Source: Chordicoccus furentiruminis (GTDB lineage: Bacteria > Bacillota > Clostridia > Lachnospirales > Lachnospiraceae). Taken from it: 64,000 bases of DNA. Below the pieces are notes generated by a model. The model was not told the origin of the DNA. It did no database searches and saw only the letters and a list, made by a program, of their open reading frames with translations. The translations under genes were made by a program, and so were the position numbers. Every line of letters starts with the position of its first letter. Position 1 is the stretch's first letter. The stretch covers positions 1,426,001-1,490,000 of the forward strand of contig NZ_CP048829.1 in the NCBI RefSeq assembly GCF_019355395.1, read 5' to 3'. Shown piece after piece: positions 35,113 through 44,870 of the stretch.

Positions 35113-36033
35113 TCATCCGCTGATGTGAAAGACGCCCCGCAGCCAGCTCACAAACTCACGGAGCAGCGCCGGCAGCTCGCTGAAGAAGGTGTTCACTTCT
35201 TCCTGGCTGATGCCGTACTTGCTGAGATCCAGTCCGCTGTCCTTCGCCTTCCGGTAGATGCTCTGCGCCTGCTCCGTCAGCTGATCCACGTCGAGATCCA
35301 TGGAGGCGAGCTTCTTCATCAGCGCGACGATCGCGTCGATGTCGCTTTCCGTAAGACTGACGCCAAGCTGCGTCGCCACGTCGGCGATCGCGTCGCGGAT
35401 ATCGCTTTCATCGGTGATCTTCTTCTCCGCGATGATCTGCTTCACCGCCGCGATCAGCTGGGCCGTGCGGTCGGAATCGCCTGTATGCTCGGCGACGCTG
35501 GCTTCCGTGACAAGCTCGCGGACTGCATTTTCCACAGACTCCGTATCGACGGCCGTCCCCTGCATCTTGGAGTAGGCTTCCATCGCCCCGACCAGTGCCG
35601 CCGTGCCGGAGACGCTGACGGGCGCCGCCACGACGACTTCCGCGTCGGACATACCCGCGGTCGCGAGTGCATTCTCATACATATCCGCGGTGACATAGCT
35701 GATGTTGTGGGTTTTGACCTGAATCCCGTAGCCCTTCGACATCGCCGTGACCTTGCAGGACGAGATCGCCTTCGTCCCGATCTGGGCGCTGTCGATGATG
35801 GTGCCGAGATATTTATGCTCGTCCGCGTTCGTCACGGTCACGACGGTATCCTGCGTCAGCTCGTCGGATGTGACGTTCAGCAGCTTCATCACCTTCGTCT
35901 TCTGGGTTTCCGTCAGATCGGCGCCCAGCGCAACAAAAGGCGTATCGCTGCCGCCCACCGCCGTCACCGGACTCAGCATCGCGGCAAGTCCCGTCGCCGC
36001 GGCCGTAACAAACGCTGTGATTCCGTATTTCAT
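35113..36033 (-). CDS. DUF1002 secreted protein
   Basis: 306 residues. An N-terminal signal sequence (MKYGITAFVTAAATGLAAML, cleavage probably shortly after) is followed by the DUF1002 region: VALGADLTETQKTKVMKLL, ISYVTADMYENALATAGMSDAEVVVAAPV, and helical C-terminal repeats. Function unknown; it is expected outside the membrane and has no lipobox cysteine. ATG at 36033 is preferred since GGAGG lies 11 nt ahead, whereas the longer frame lacks a site. Single-gene unit with a strong terminator. Confidence 0.85.
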   Translation of the reverse strand: MKYGITAFVTAAATGLAAMLSPVTAVGGSDTPFVALGADLTETQKTKVMKLLNVTSDELTQDTVVTVTNADEHKYLGTIIDSAQIGTKAISSCKVTAMSKGYGIQVKTHNISYVTADMYENALATAGMSDAEVVVAAPVSVSGTAALVGAMEAYSKMQGTAVDTESVENAVRELVTEASVAEHTGDSDRTAQLIAAVKQIIAEKKITDESDIRDAIADVATQLGVSLTESDIDAIVALMKKLASMDLDVDQLTEQAQSIYRKAKDSGLDLSKYGISQEEVNTFFSELPALLREFVSWLRGVFHISG

Positions 36034-36142
36034 GATGGATCGACCCTCCTTTGCAGATAAATCTGGTCTGACTGTCATCATTTCTTCACAGATACCCGCC
36101 ATTATACGTCAATCCTGCGAAAAAGCAATGAAGAGATTCTGA

Positions 36143-36296
36143 AATCTCTATTTCACCGACGAATCGGTCGTGAAAAAGCTGGAGGAGCAGTTTCCGCTCT
36201 ACGCGCCGAACTTCCCGGTCTGGGCCTCTCAGGCGAACGGCATGCTGCAGATCAGCCTCTGGTCCGCGCTCCGTGAAAAGGGGATCGCCGCGGAAG
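36143..36296 (+). pseudogene. Remnant of a nitroreductase-family gene
   Basis: A plus-strand stretch translates to a block highly typical of the middle of nitroreductase-family proteins: VVKKLEEQFPLYAPNFPVW, then ASQANGMLQISLWSALREKG. In intact proteins this continues into an ASLQHYNP-type segment, which is absent. An in-frame TGA lies at 36140-36142 and after position 36296 the frame runs into the perfect palindrome at 36292-36323 and then antisense of addA. Both the flavin-binding N-terminus and the C-terminus are missing. This is a decayed fragment, not a gene. Confidence 0.6.
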
Positions 36297-36323
36297 CGGC
36301 CGGACGTCCGTCCGGCCGCTTCC
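36292..36323. terminator. Perfect 15-bp palindrome after addA
   Basis: GGAAGCGGCCGGACG (36292-36306) and its exact complement (36309-36323) separated by two bases, 15 nt beyond the addA stop. No T-tract follows on either strand, so it is either a non-canonical terminator for addA or an mRNA-protecting hairpin. Confidence 0.45.
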
Positions 36324-36337
36324 TTCGATTCTGTCTC

Positions 36338-39300
36338 TCAGAGATCCGCCCGCACCGCGCGCCGCAGCGCGAAGGACCAGATCCACCGCTCCTTCACGTT
36401 TTTCCCAGTCGCCTGCGCCAGCGCGTCCGCGTAGGTTCTGAGCTGAAGACCGTATCGGCGGAGCAGCTCGCCTTCCTCACGAATTCGGTCCGTCTTGTAA
36501 TCCAGCAGCACAACCTCTCCTTCCTCGTAGAAAAAGGCGTCGATCATGCCCTGCACGAAGACCGGCTCCTCCTCCGGCCAGTCGCCGCGGATGCGGGAGG
36601 CCGGCACCTCAAGCACGAAGGGCTGCTCACGGAAAAGCCGCCCCGTCTCGCCGGCCTGCGCGAGCCGCCGCCCGACCCCGCTTCCGGCAAAGGCGGCGAT
36701 GTCCGAAGCCCTCACGCTCATCCGTTCCGCTTCCGTCAGAATACCGCTCTTCCTCAGCGCCAGCATCCGGTCAGAGATCTCCTTTGCAAGCTCATCCCCC
36801 GCCATATCGTCAAGACCGCTGAAATCCATCCGCTGCATCACATGATGATAGGCAGTACCGCGCTCGGCGCCGCGGAGCGGCGCCGAGGCCTGAGCACCCT
36901 GCGCCATGCCGCCCGGCGCAGGCGTTCCCGTTTCCCGCGCCGCGCCTTGCCCGGCCGTCTCCGCTTCCTGTGCCGTGTTTTGCCCGGCTGTTCCCGTTTC
37001 CCGCGACTCGTACCGGCCGGCCGCGTCCGGCCGGATTTTCTCTTCCACAGCCTCTGTCCACTCCGCCGCCGGGCGCGTTTCCTTCCGCTCCGCCTCCCGG
37101 ATAAACGCCGGCACCAGCGGCTCGCTCTCCTCCCGCTCCGCCTCCGGCACCAGCTGCATGACCGGCGGAGTCTCGTCCTCCGCCTCCGCCGCGTCATAGA
37201 GATGATGCTCGATCGCCGAAACCGAAACCTCGACCGGGATCTGCTCCCGGCCGGCATACGGATACATCCACGCGAACCGCTCCTCCAGCATACGGCGCGT
37301 CGGTCCGTCGAAGACCTGCTCCGGCTTCAGCTCCCGCAGCTCCCGGACCGCGTCCTCCCTCCGGATCACCGTCGCCGTCTCCTCCGCCGCCAGCGCAGAC
37401 GCGCCCGTCGGAAGAATCACCAGCGGACATTCAAGGTGCGCCAGCTCCGCGCGCCGCGCCATCCGTTCCGCAGCCGGTACGATCCAGCTGAAGAAGGAGG
37501 GCGCGGAGACGAGAAAATTCACCGGAAGCTGCGTCTCCCGCAGCGGGAGATCCGGCGTCATCTTCCGGAGCGCGTCCTCGTCCTTCACGGTGCCCGTGAT
37601 GATCAGCTTCTCCCTCGCCCGCGTCATCGCGACGTACAGCACGCGGAGCTCCTCGCCGGCCGCGTCCCGCCGCAGCCGGTCCCGGAGCGCCTCCCGCCGG
37701 AGCGTCGTCCTTCTGACGCGCCGCTCAAGATCCACCAGGTCCGACGCGAGCCCCAGCTCCGGATGAATCAGCGGGCTCGCGTTCATGTCCTGCCGGTTGA
37801 ACCGACGGTTCATGCCCGCGAGAAAGACGACCGGAAATTCCAGTCCCTTGCTCTTGTGAATAGTGTAGATGCGGACCACATTCTCGTTTTCCGCCACCGC
37901 GCTCTGTTCATCCGGACTGATCGCCTGCTTCTTCAGGTTCTCGATATAGCGGACGAAATGAAACAGCCCGATGTAGGAACTCTGCTCGTATTCCGCCGCC
38001 TGATCCACCAGCATCCGCAGGTTCAGCTCCCGCTGGGCGCCTCCCGGGAGCGCCGAAACATATGCGAGATAGCCGCTCTCCGTCAGGATCCGGTTGATCA
38101 GCTCATGAAGCGGCGTATCCTCCATGCCCTCCTTCAGACTGTCATAGAAACCGAAGAAGGTCTCCAGCCTCCCCCGCAGCGCCGGCCGCGCGCCGGTACG
38201 GGCGTACTGCCGCGCCGCGTCATAGTAGGAAACTGCGTCCCGGTTCATCGAGCCGGCCCAGTTCACCGCGTCCGGCGTCATCCGGACCTCCGCCATCTCC
38301 TCGGCGGACAGACCCACAAAAGCCGACCGGAGCACTGCCGCCGCCGCAATATCGTTCTGCGCGTTGTCAAGAAGCGAAAGAAAGCTGAGAACCGTCCTGA
38401 CCTCGAGGGAATCGAAGTACCCTCCTTTCGTGTCCGCATAGACCGGGATCCGCATCGATTCCAGCACGCGGAGAAAGCTCTCTCCCGCCGTGCCGACCGA
38501 GCGCATCAGAATCACAATATCGCGGTACTGCACCGGCCGCATCGCCCCCGTCCGCGGGTCATGAATCCTTCCCCCGCCGACCAGCTGACGGATCCGGCCT
38601 CCGATCGCCCGCGCCTCCAGCTCGGCCTTCGCCCGCGCCGACGTATCCTCCAGAAGACTCCCGCCCTCCTCATCCGTCTCACCGGTCAGAACCGGCAGAA
38701 TTTCGGTCCGGAAATCCATGGGAAATGCATCCGTCCCGGAAGCGGCGGGATCTCCCTCCGGCTCCGCCCCGCCGCCGGGAGACAGCGCCGCCTCGTCGTC
38801 ATATTCCACGCCGCCGACCTCCGAGCGCATGATCTGCCGGAAGATCCCGTTCACCGTATCGATGACCTCCCGCCGGGACCGGAAATTCCGGTGCAGATCG
38901 ATCCTCGTGCCGCTCTCCGGATGCGCGGCGTAGTCGTGAAACTTCCGCATGAACAGCGCGGGACGGGCCTGACGGAAGCTGTAGATGCTCTGCTTCACGT
39001 CGCCGATGCAGGTATAGTTGTCCTCCCCGTCCCCGATCCGGCTCACAGCCGTCAGAATCGCCTCCTGAAGATCATTGCTGTCCTGATACTCGTCGATCAT
39101 CACCTCGTCGTACCGGGCGGCCAGCTCCCGGGCCGCGTCGGTCCGGCCGTCCGGACCGCGGAGAATCTTCAGCGCCGCATGCTCCAGATCGGCAAAGTCC
39201 ATCACGCCCCGTTTCTGCTTCTCCTCCGCGTAGCGCTCCGAAAACGTCTCCGTCAGATCCAGAAGCGTCGTCAGCGGACCCGCGCTCCTTCTGACATCCG

Positions 39301-40276
39301 CAAACGCCTGATCCGGCGGCGCGGCGAACACGGCTTTCAGCTCCTTGATCGCCGCCGTCACGGTTTCACGGTTCGTCTTGAAGGTTTCACGCAGAGCCGG
39401 GTCCTCCTCCGGTCCCGGCTTCTTCGACGACAGCCGCGTTCCCTCATAGTCTGTCAGCAGGCGGTGCCACTCCTCATAGGACTCCGCTCTGACCAGCGCC
39501 TCCAGCAGTCCCTGCTCGTCCTCTGCGGTCCGGGCATAGGCAGCCGGCCCGTCCGGCCGTCCGGTGAGACGCACATTGGCGTCCGCCCGCTCCTTCGCGT
39601 CGCCCGCCAGAATCCGCTCCTGAGAAAGAAACGCCTGCATCCACGTCGAAGACTCCGACGCGTCCTCATTGCTTTCCCGGCACATCCGAAGCCATCCGGA
39701 GGGATCGGGATGGCTCCGGGATTCCTCGTAGAGGTCCAGAAGAATCGCCTCCAGCCGGTCATCTGTCTTCTCCGGCGCGAAGGTTTCGACGCACGCTTCC
39801 CACCCGGGATATTCTCCTTCCGCCTGACGTTCATACGCCTCCTCGATCACGGCGGAGATCACATCGTGCCGGAGCAGCTTCAGCTCGCCCTCCGCCGCGA
39901 CCCGGAAGCCGGGAACAAGTCCGATCGTATGTCCGTAGCTGCGCGCCACATAGGAACAGAAACCGTCGATGGTGGTGATCTGGGCACGGCTCGCCAGCGT
40001 CAGCTGACGTGCGAGATGCTCGTTGTCCGGATCCTGCTCCCGGGCCGCCGCGATCGTTTTCATGATCCGCGTCTTCATCTCACCGGCCGCCGCCCGGGTG
40101 AACGTCACCACCAGCAGCCGGTCCACATCCACCGGATGAACCGGATCGAGAATCAGCCTCCGGATCCGCTCGACCAGAACGGCTGTCTTGCCGCTGCCGG
40201 CCGCCGCGCTGACCAGCAGATTGCTGTGACGCGCGCTGATGACGCGCGCCTGCTCCTCAGTCCACCGGATTGCCAT
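36338..40276 (-). CDS. addA: ATP-dependent helicase/nuclease subunit A
   Basis: 1312-residue UvrD-like helicase with C-terminal RecB nuclease domain; with AddB it resects double-strand breaks for recombination. Seen: Walker A AAAGSGKTAVL near residue 32, MIDEYQDSNDLQ (Walker B), TIHKSKGLEFPVVFLAGM (motif V/VI region), LYVAMTRAREKL, and the nuclease motif LLDYKTDRI near the C-terminus. A low-complexity insert rich in A, G, E and T (around residues 1085-1140) precedes the nuclease domain. ATG at 40276 has GGAG upstream and overlaps the end of addB by 20 nt, which places the two in one operon. Confidence 0.95.
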   Translation of the reverse strand: MAIRWTEEQARVISARHSNLLVSAAAGSGKTAVLVERIRRLILDPVHPVDVDRLLVVTFTRAAAGEMKTRIMKTIAAAREQDPDNEHLARQLTLASRAQITTIDGFCSYVARSYGHTIGLVPGFRVAAEGELKLLRHDVISAVIEEAYERQAEGEYPGWEACVETFAPEKTDDRLEAILLDLYEESRSHPDPSGWLRMCRESNEDASESSTWMQAFLSQERILAGDAKERADANVRLTGRPDGPAAYARTAEDEQGLLEALVRAESYEEWHRLLTDYEGTRLSSKKPGPEEDPALRETFKTNRETVTAAIKELKAVFAAPPDQAFADVRRSAGPLTTLLDLTETFSERYAEEKQKRGVMDFADLEHAALKILRGPDGRTDAARELAARYDEVMIDEYQDSNDLQEAILTAVSRIGDGEDNYTCIGDVKQSIYSFRQARPALFMRKFHDYAAHPESGTRIDLHRNFRSRREVIDTVNGIFRQIMRSEVGGVEYDDEAALSPGGGAEPEGDPAASGTDAFPMDFRTEILPVLTGETDEEGGSLLEDTSARAKAELEARAIGGRIRQLVGGGRIHDPRTGAMRPVQYRDIVILMRSVGTAGESFLRVLESMRIPVYADTKGGYFDSLEVRTVLSFLSLLDNAQNDIAAAAVLRSAFVGLSAEEMAEVRMTPDAVNWAGSMNRDAVSYYDAARQYARTGARPALRGRLETFFGFYDSLKEGMEDTPLHELINRILTESGYLAYVSALPGGAQRELNLRMLVDQAAEYEQSSYIGLFHFVRYIENLKKQAISPDEQSAVAENENVVRIYTIHKSKGLEFPVVFLAGMNRRFNRQDMNASPLIHPELGLASDLVDLERRVRRTTLRREALRDRLRRDAAGEELRVLYVAMTRAREKLIITGTVKDEDALRKMTPDLPLRETQLPVNFLVSAPSFFSWIVPAAERMARRAELAHLECPLVILPTGASALAAEETATVIRREDAVRELRELKPEQVFDGPTRRMLEERFAWMYPYAGREQIPVEVSVSAIEHHLYDAAEAEDETPPVMQLVPEAEREESEPLVPAFIREAERKETRPAAEWTEAVEEKIRPDAAGRYESRETGTAGQNTAQEAETAGQGAARETGTPAPGGMAQGAQASAPLRGAERGTAYHHVMQRMDFSGLDDMAGDELAKEISDRMLALRKSGILTEAERMSVRASDIAAFAGSGVGRRLAQAGETGRLFREQPFVLEVPASRIRGDWPEEEPVFVQGMIDAFFYEEGEVVLLDYKTDRIREEGELLRRYGLQLRTYADALAQATGKNVKERWIWSFALRRAVRADL

Positions 40277-43200
40277 CCTCTTTCTCCTCTCCCGGCGTCT
40301 TGCCGCTCTCATCCGCCGTCATCGTCTCTTCCATCTTCGCAATCGCGAGCTTCGTATCCATCTTCGCCAGCATCCGGTACGTGCAGCCGGGGATCCGCTG
40401 TTCAAATCCGCAGGCGCTCCGGAAGGGACACCATGTGCAGGCGGTCCGCTGACCGTAGGCATAGGGATTCATCTCCGCGGCGCCTCTCATCATAGCCGCG
40501 CCGGCCTTCTGCACCCGGAAGGCCGCATAGCGCCCGAGCACCTGAAAACCGCTGTCGTCGAGCACGGCCGAGCGGCTCCCGAACGCGCCTTTCTTCGTGC
40601 GCGAAACCGGAATCACGTCCGAGCGGCCGGCGGCCTTCAGATCCCGGTCCAGCGCGTCAAGCACCGCTTCGTCCGTGCTCACCACTCCGGAGCCCGTCAT
40701 CTTCTTCAGCCGCACTCCGGCCAGCTCCTCGTCCGTCTCTCCGTGATCCGGGAGAATCGGGTCCTGCACCCTGAAATAAAACAGCCCGCCGGGCTGCGGA
40801 TGCTTTCCCTCCTTCCGGAGGATCTCCATCGCCGCGTTCATGTACATCACCAGCTGAAGCTGGAGGCCGTAATAGACAAGCGACGGGTCAAAGACGGTTC
40901 CGCCGGTCTTGTAATCCACAATCTTCACATACGTCACATCGCCGTCGTCGCAGGTGTCGATCCGGTCGATCCGTCCGGTCAGCGTCATGCTCGTCCCGTC
41001 CGGGAACGAAAAGGCCAGCGACTGCAGCCCCTCCCGGCTCCGGAAATCCTCCTCGACCGCATAGACAGAGAAGCGGCCGGCGCCCAGCTGCGCCCCGATG
41101 GCATCAAGAGACGCGTCGAGCAGCCGCTGCATTTTCCTGATCCGGTACTGATCCCGCGCCGTAGAGTAAAGAACCGACGACTCGCCGACCTCCCGCACCG
41201 CCTGCTTGAGCGAATCCACCGCCAGAGAGGACAGCGCGCCCGGCTCCGTCCCCTCAAGGTTCTTCCCGATGAGGCGCGTGCCGGCCAGCTCCAGCGACCG
41301 GTGCATCAGATTCCCGAAATCCATCCCGGTGAACTGATAATCCGGGCGCTGCCTGAGCCGCAGTCCGTACTGCAGAAAATGGCCGAACGCACAGGCGCAG
41401 AAGCTCTCCAGCCGCGTGGCCGAGCAGTGAAGATCCGTCCCGTACAGCGCACGCGCGGCCGCCCGGCCGATCTGGTCCGCCGGTTTCCGGCGGACTGCCG
41501 CCGAAAGCAGCCGCTCCGTGAAATCCGCGTAGTCAGGATCGAACCGGTAGCTGAGAAACAGCTCCTTTTCCGGTCCGTCGAGAGGCCGTTCCCCCAGCCG
41601 CTGCATGACATCCGTGAGACGCCGGACCGACGCCCGCTTCCGCTCCGCACGGGGACTCCGGCTGACATCCTCCACCTCCGGATCACCGAACAGCCGGCGC
41701 ACCGACTCGAAAAGATACGCCGGGCTGAGCGATTCGCCCTTCGCTCCGGTCCGGCTCGCCGAGAGATACAGCCGGGCCGACGGGCGGGTCAGCGCCGTGT
41801 AGAGATAGAACCGCTCGATATAGGCGGCCTGACGGGCGGTCGGCTTCAGCGCGATGTCGGCCTTCTCCAGCGTCTCGCGGTCGCATTCGGTGAGAAGACC
41901 GCCCGACGCCTCCGTCTTCGGGATCAGGCCTTCATTGACGCCGAGGAACAGCAGCGCCTTCACCTCCCCGAGACGTGTCCGCTCCACATCGCCGATCACG
42001 ACCCGGTCGCTGCCCGGCGGAATCACCGCCACCCGCGCCTCGGCGAATCCCGCCTCCAGCAGAGCGCGGAAATCCGCCATGGAAATCGGCTGATCCCCCA
42101 GCACCGCCACCAGCTTGTCAAGAAATCCGATCACATAAGGATAGACCTGGGCATACTCCCGAGCCAGCGCCCCCTCGCCGGACTCGCGCAGCGCCTGCTC
42201 CCTTTCGGCCAGCTTACGCTCGGCACCGCTGCGGACGCAGAACGAATAGAGCGCCTCGGCCTTTTCCCGCACCGTACCGCCCCGCCGCGCCAGCGCGACG
42301 GACAGCGGATCGATCAGCGCGCAGATCTCCGCCCGGAGCGCGTCCAGCTTCGGTACCTCCGCCGGATCCTCATCCCGGTAGTGATAGATCAGCTTCTCCC
42401 GCCAGCGTCCTTTGCCCTTCAGGCCCGTTCCGAGCGCGTAATTCTCGAGCTGCTCGATATCCGCCCGCGGAAAGTCCGTCATGCCGCTCTTCAGCATCCG
42501 GAACATGCTCTCGAACGAATACCCGTCCGTGCACGCTTCCAGCGCCGCCCGCAGATATTCGATAAAAGGATTCCGGAGAAGGCTCCGTTTCTCATCGATG
42601 AAATACGGAATCTCCGCTTCTGAAAATGCTTCCGCCGCGCAGATCCCGTACGAAGTCAGATCCCCCGTCACCACCGCGATGTCCCGGTACCGGAATCCTT
42701 CCTCCCGGACAAGGCGGCAGATCTCCCGCGCCGCCGCTTCCGTCTCCTCCCGGGGGCTCTTCGCCCCGGCGAACACGATATCATGAGGGCGCGGCGGATC
42801 CGTGCGCGGCTTCAGGCCCCGGAACAGATACCGTTCCAGATATGAAAGCTCTGGCGAACCGGCGTGCCGGCTCGCCGGTCCCTGCCTGCATACCACCGGC
42901 TCCCGCACCGGCACCCCCGCCCGGCCCGCAACGCGCCGCAGCGCGTCCGCGGTCTCCCGGCTGAGCGCAAACAGATCCGACCGGTGCCAGGGCCCGGTGA
43001 TCCCCTGCTCCGGATCCGCCGTCAGCGCCACATAGACGTTCTCAGCCACCGGCATCAGTCTCTCCAGCAGCCGGAGCTGCACAGGCGTGAAACCGGTGAA
43101 CCCGTCCAGCGCGATCACACTCCCGCGAAGCAGCCGTGACCGGTCCGCCACGCGGCAGAACCGGTCCGGCACCTCCTCCGCGGTCATATAGGTGCCGGCC

Positions 43201-43946
43201 AGCTTCGTGAGAAACGCGCGGTAAACCGTCACGACATCGGCCATCTTCAGTCGGAACCGGGCTCCGGACACCGGCGCTGCATGATCCGTTCCGGCCGAAA
43301 TACGTTTCTCTTCTCCCGCCGCTTTCCGGCCGTCTCCGATTCCCGTCCACGTCCCCGTGTCCGGCCGGTCTGCTGCGTTCGGCTGCTCTGCTGCGTTCGG
43401 CTGCTCTGCCGCGTTCGGCTGCTCTGCCGCATTCGGCTGCTCTGCCGCATTCGGCCGATCCGCCTCGCCTCCCTGTTTTCCACTCTCAGTATCATTCGTT
43501 TCCTCCGGCAGTATGCCCGTCGCCTTCTCCAGAGCCTCCGGCGTCACGCCGTACAGCATCAGCTCGGAGAGCAACGACTTCATCTCCGCCAGATAGGCCG
43601 GCTTCGCCAGACAGCCGCCCAGATACGGCAGCTCCTTCTTCTTTTCCAGCGCGATCTTCTCGATCAGAAAGGTTTTCCCGATCTCCTCGAGAAACGCCCC
43701 ATTCTGCGCGCCGACCTCATCGAACACCCGGTAGGCGAGCCGGTTCAGCGACGTGACCTCCAGATTCAGGATGCATTTCCTCGGATGAAGGCTGACAAGC
43801 TTCCGCTGCATCTCCATCGTCGCCTGCTCCGGCACAATCACAAAGAACCGCCGTTCTGGCCGCTCCATCGACTGCCGGATCATTTCCTTCATCATTGCCG
43901 TCGTCTTGCCGGCCCCGCTCCCGCCGATATAGAACTGTAGCGCCAT
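40257..43946 (-). CDS. addB: ATP-dependent helicase/nuclease subunit B
   Basis: 1229-residue subunit B. Seen: N-terminal Walker A GGSGAGKTTAMM, the helicase-like body (GYSFESMFRMLKSGM and others), and the C-terminal nuclease motif IVDYKTGGTVFD. The [4Fe-4S] cysteines are present: one in FCACAFGHFLQYG and three in CTWCPFRSACGF. An insert near residues 155-185 consists of hexapeptide NAAEQP repeats (43365-43460), not expected in the family. A promoter with extended -10 TGGTACAAT (TACAAT at 43973-43978 on the minus strand) lies just ahead of GGAGG and the ATG. Confidence 0.95.
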   Translation of the reverse strand: MALQFYIGGSGAGKTTAMMKEMIRQSMERPERRFFVIVPEQATMEMQRKLVSLHPRKCILNLEVTSLNRLAYRVFDEVGAQNGAFLEEIGKTFLIEKIALEKKKELPYLGGCLAKPAYLAEMKSLLSELMLYGVTPEALEKATGILPEETNDTESGKQGGEADRPNAAEQPNAAEQPNAAEQPNAAEQPNAADRPDTGTWTGIGDGRKAAGEEKRISAGTDHAAPVSGARFRLKMADVVTVYRAFLTKLAGTYMTAEEVPDRFCRVADRSRLLRGSVIALDGFTGFTPVQLRLLERLMPVAENVYVALTADPEQGITGPWHRSDLFALSRETADALRRVAGRAGVPVREPVVCRQGPASRHAGSPELSYLERYLFRGLKPRTDPPRPHDIVFAGAKSPREETEAAAREICRLVREEGFRYRDIAVVTGDLTSYGICAAEAFSEAEIPYFIDEKRSLLRNPFIEYLRAALEACTDGYSFESMFRMLKSGMTDFPRADIEQLENYALGTGLKGKGRWREKLIYHYRDEDPAEVPKLDALRAEICALIDPLSVALARRGGTVREKAEALYSFCVRSGAERKLAEREQALRESGEGALAREYAQVYPYVIGFLDKLVAVLGDQPISMADFRALLEAGFAEARVAVIPPGSDRVVIGDVERTRLGEVKALLFLGVNEGLIPKTEASGGLLTECDRETLEKADIALKPTARQAAYIERFYLYTALTRPSARLYLSASRTGAKGESLSPAYLFESVRRLFGDPEVEDVSRSPRAERKRASVRRLTDVMQRLGERPLDGPEKELFLSYRFDPDYADFTERLLSAAVRRKPADQIGRAAARALYGTDLHCSATRLESFCACAFGHFLQYGLRLRQRPDYQFTGMDFGNLMHRSLELAGTRLIGKNLEGTEPGALSSLAVDSLKQAVREVGESSVLYSTARDQYRIRKMQRLLDASLDAIGAQLGAGRFSVYAVEEDFRSREGLQSLAFSFPDGTSMTLTGRIDRIDTCDDGDVTYVKIVDYKTGGTVFDPSLVYYGLQLQLVMYMNAAMEILRKEGKHPQPGGLFYFRVQDPILPDHGETDEELAGVRLKKMTGSGVVSTDEAVLDALDRDLKAAGRSDVIPVSRTKKGAFGSRSAVLDDSGFQVLGRYAAFRVQKAGAAMMRGAAEMNPYAYGQRTACTWCPFRSACGFEQRIPGCTYRMLAKMDTKLAIAKMEETMTADESGKTPGEEKEDGNPVD
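43364..43462. repeat. 18-bp coding minisatellite in addB
   Basis: Five consecutive 18-bp units of the form TCTGC(T/C)GC(G/A)TTCGGCTGC encode NAAEQP five times (last copy NAADRP). Third-position differences show limited decay. Being a multiple of three, slippage would change length without frameshift. Confidence 0.85.
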
Positions 43947-44025
43947 GCTCTTCTTCCTCCGAATATAACCCTATTGTACCAGATCCGGGGCGGAAAGGAG
44001 AGGGACGGTGCGGCGGATGAGGCGC

Positions 44026-44060
44026 AAAAAAGGACCGGCCTGTTGCCAGGCCGGCCCTTC
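44026..44060 (-). terminator. Terminator of the liv-creatininase operon
   Basis: On the minus strand, GGGCCGGCCTG / CAGGCCGGTCC with a 4-nt loop is followed by TTTTTT. Lies 20-55 nt beyond the creatininase stop. Confidence 0.9.
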
Positions 44061-44080
44061 ACCGCTTTTCACTCCGCCTT

Positions 44081-44842
44081 TCAGCGGATCCCCGACGTGC
44101 GGTAATCCCAGCCGCACGCGTCCAGCTCGTTGATCGCCTTTACGCAGGCGTCCACGAGAACCTTCGTCATCTTTTCGCCCTTCTCCGGCGTCGCCTTCGT
44201 CGGGTCGCCCGTCGCCGCGCAGTTCGTCAGCTCAGAGAAGTCCCACTTCATCTCGACGTAGTCCGGAAGACAGTCCGGTACAAACCCCTTCGCCTGATCC
44301 GGCTCATTCCACTGCGGATACAGGTAGTAGGCGATGCTGCTCTCGCCCTCGCCCGCGTGGCCGAGACCGTTCCAGACCTCGAAGGTATCCGGAGGCAGCA
44401 GCTCGCCCGCTGTCACCCACCACTGCGGCAGGCAGGCAATTTTCACATCCGGATACTGCTCCTTCAGCTTTCTCGATGCGATCTCGATCGGCGCGATGTT
44501 CCCGTCGTGCCCGTTCATGATGAAGATATGATTGATTCCGTTGCGGATCACGGACTCCGCGATGTCATAGATCACCTGCGTGCAGGTGTCATAGCGCAGC
44601 GTCAGCGTGAACGGGAATGTGTCATAATGCGCGCTGTAGCCGACTGTAATCGGCGGGAGAACAAGCAGTCCGTCCACCTTCTCCGCGATTTTGCAGGAAA
44701 GCATATAGGACACCAGCGTATCCGTGCCTTCAGCGAGATGCTGGCCGTGCGCCTCGCAGGACCCGACCGAAAGAATCGCCTTATCGAACTTCTTCTCCTT
44801 TACCTGATGCGCGGTCAGCTTCAGCAGCTCATTGTTTGCCAT
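44081..44842 (-). CDS. Creatininase-family amidohydrolase
   Basis: 253-residue metal-dependent hydrolase. Family landmarks: SVGSCEAHGQHLAEGTDTLV near residues 26-45 (Glu, His and Asp metal ligands), IFIMNGHDGN near 107-116, and GLGHAGEGESS near 160-170. Family members hydrolyse cyclic amides (creatinine) or formamides in cofactor and nucleotide breakdown; the substrate here is unknown. GGAGG precedes the ATG. It lies only 28 nt after the binding-protein gene of the liv operon, so it is co-transcribed with an importer and probably acts on the imported compound. Confidence 0.87.
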   Translation of the reverse strand: MANNELLKLTAHQVKEKKFDKAILSVGSCEAHGQHLAEGTDTLVSYMLSCKIAEKVDGLLVLPPITVGYSAHYDTFPFTLTLRYDTCTQVIYDIAESVIRNGINHIFIMNGHDGNIAPIEIASRKLKEQYPDVKIACLPQWWVTAGELLPPDTFEVWNGLGHAGEGESSIAYYLYPQWNEPDQAKGFVPDCLPDYVEMKWDFSELTNCAATGDPTKATPEKGEKMTKVLVDACVKAINELDACGWDYRTSGIR

Positions 44843-44870
44843 GATTCTTTCCTCCTTTGGAAAAATGCAT

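Noticed and set aside
36170-40495. 1441-codon plus-strand open frame antisense to addA and addB
   Set aside because: Arg/Pro/His-rich translation typical of GC-rich antisense reading; the opposite strand encodes unmistakable AddA/AddB motifs. Only its first 50 codons match a real family, the nitroreductase remnant.
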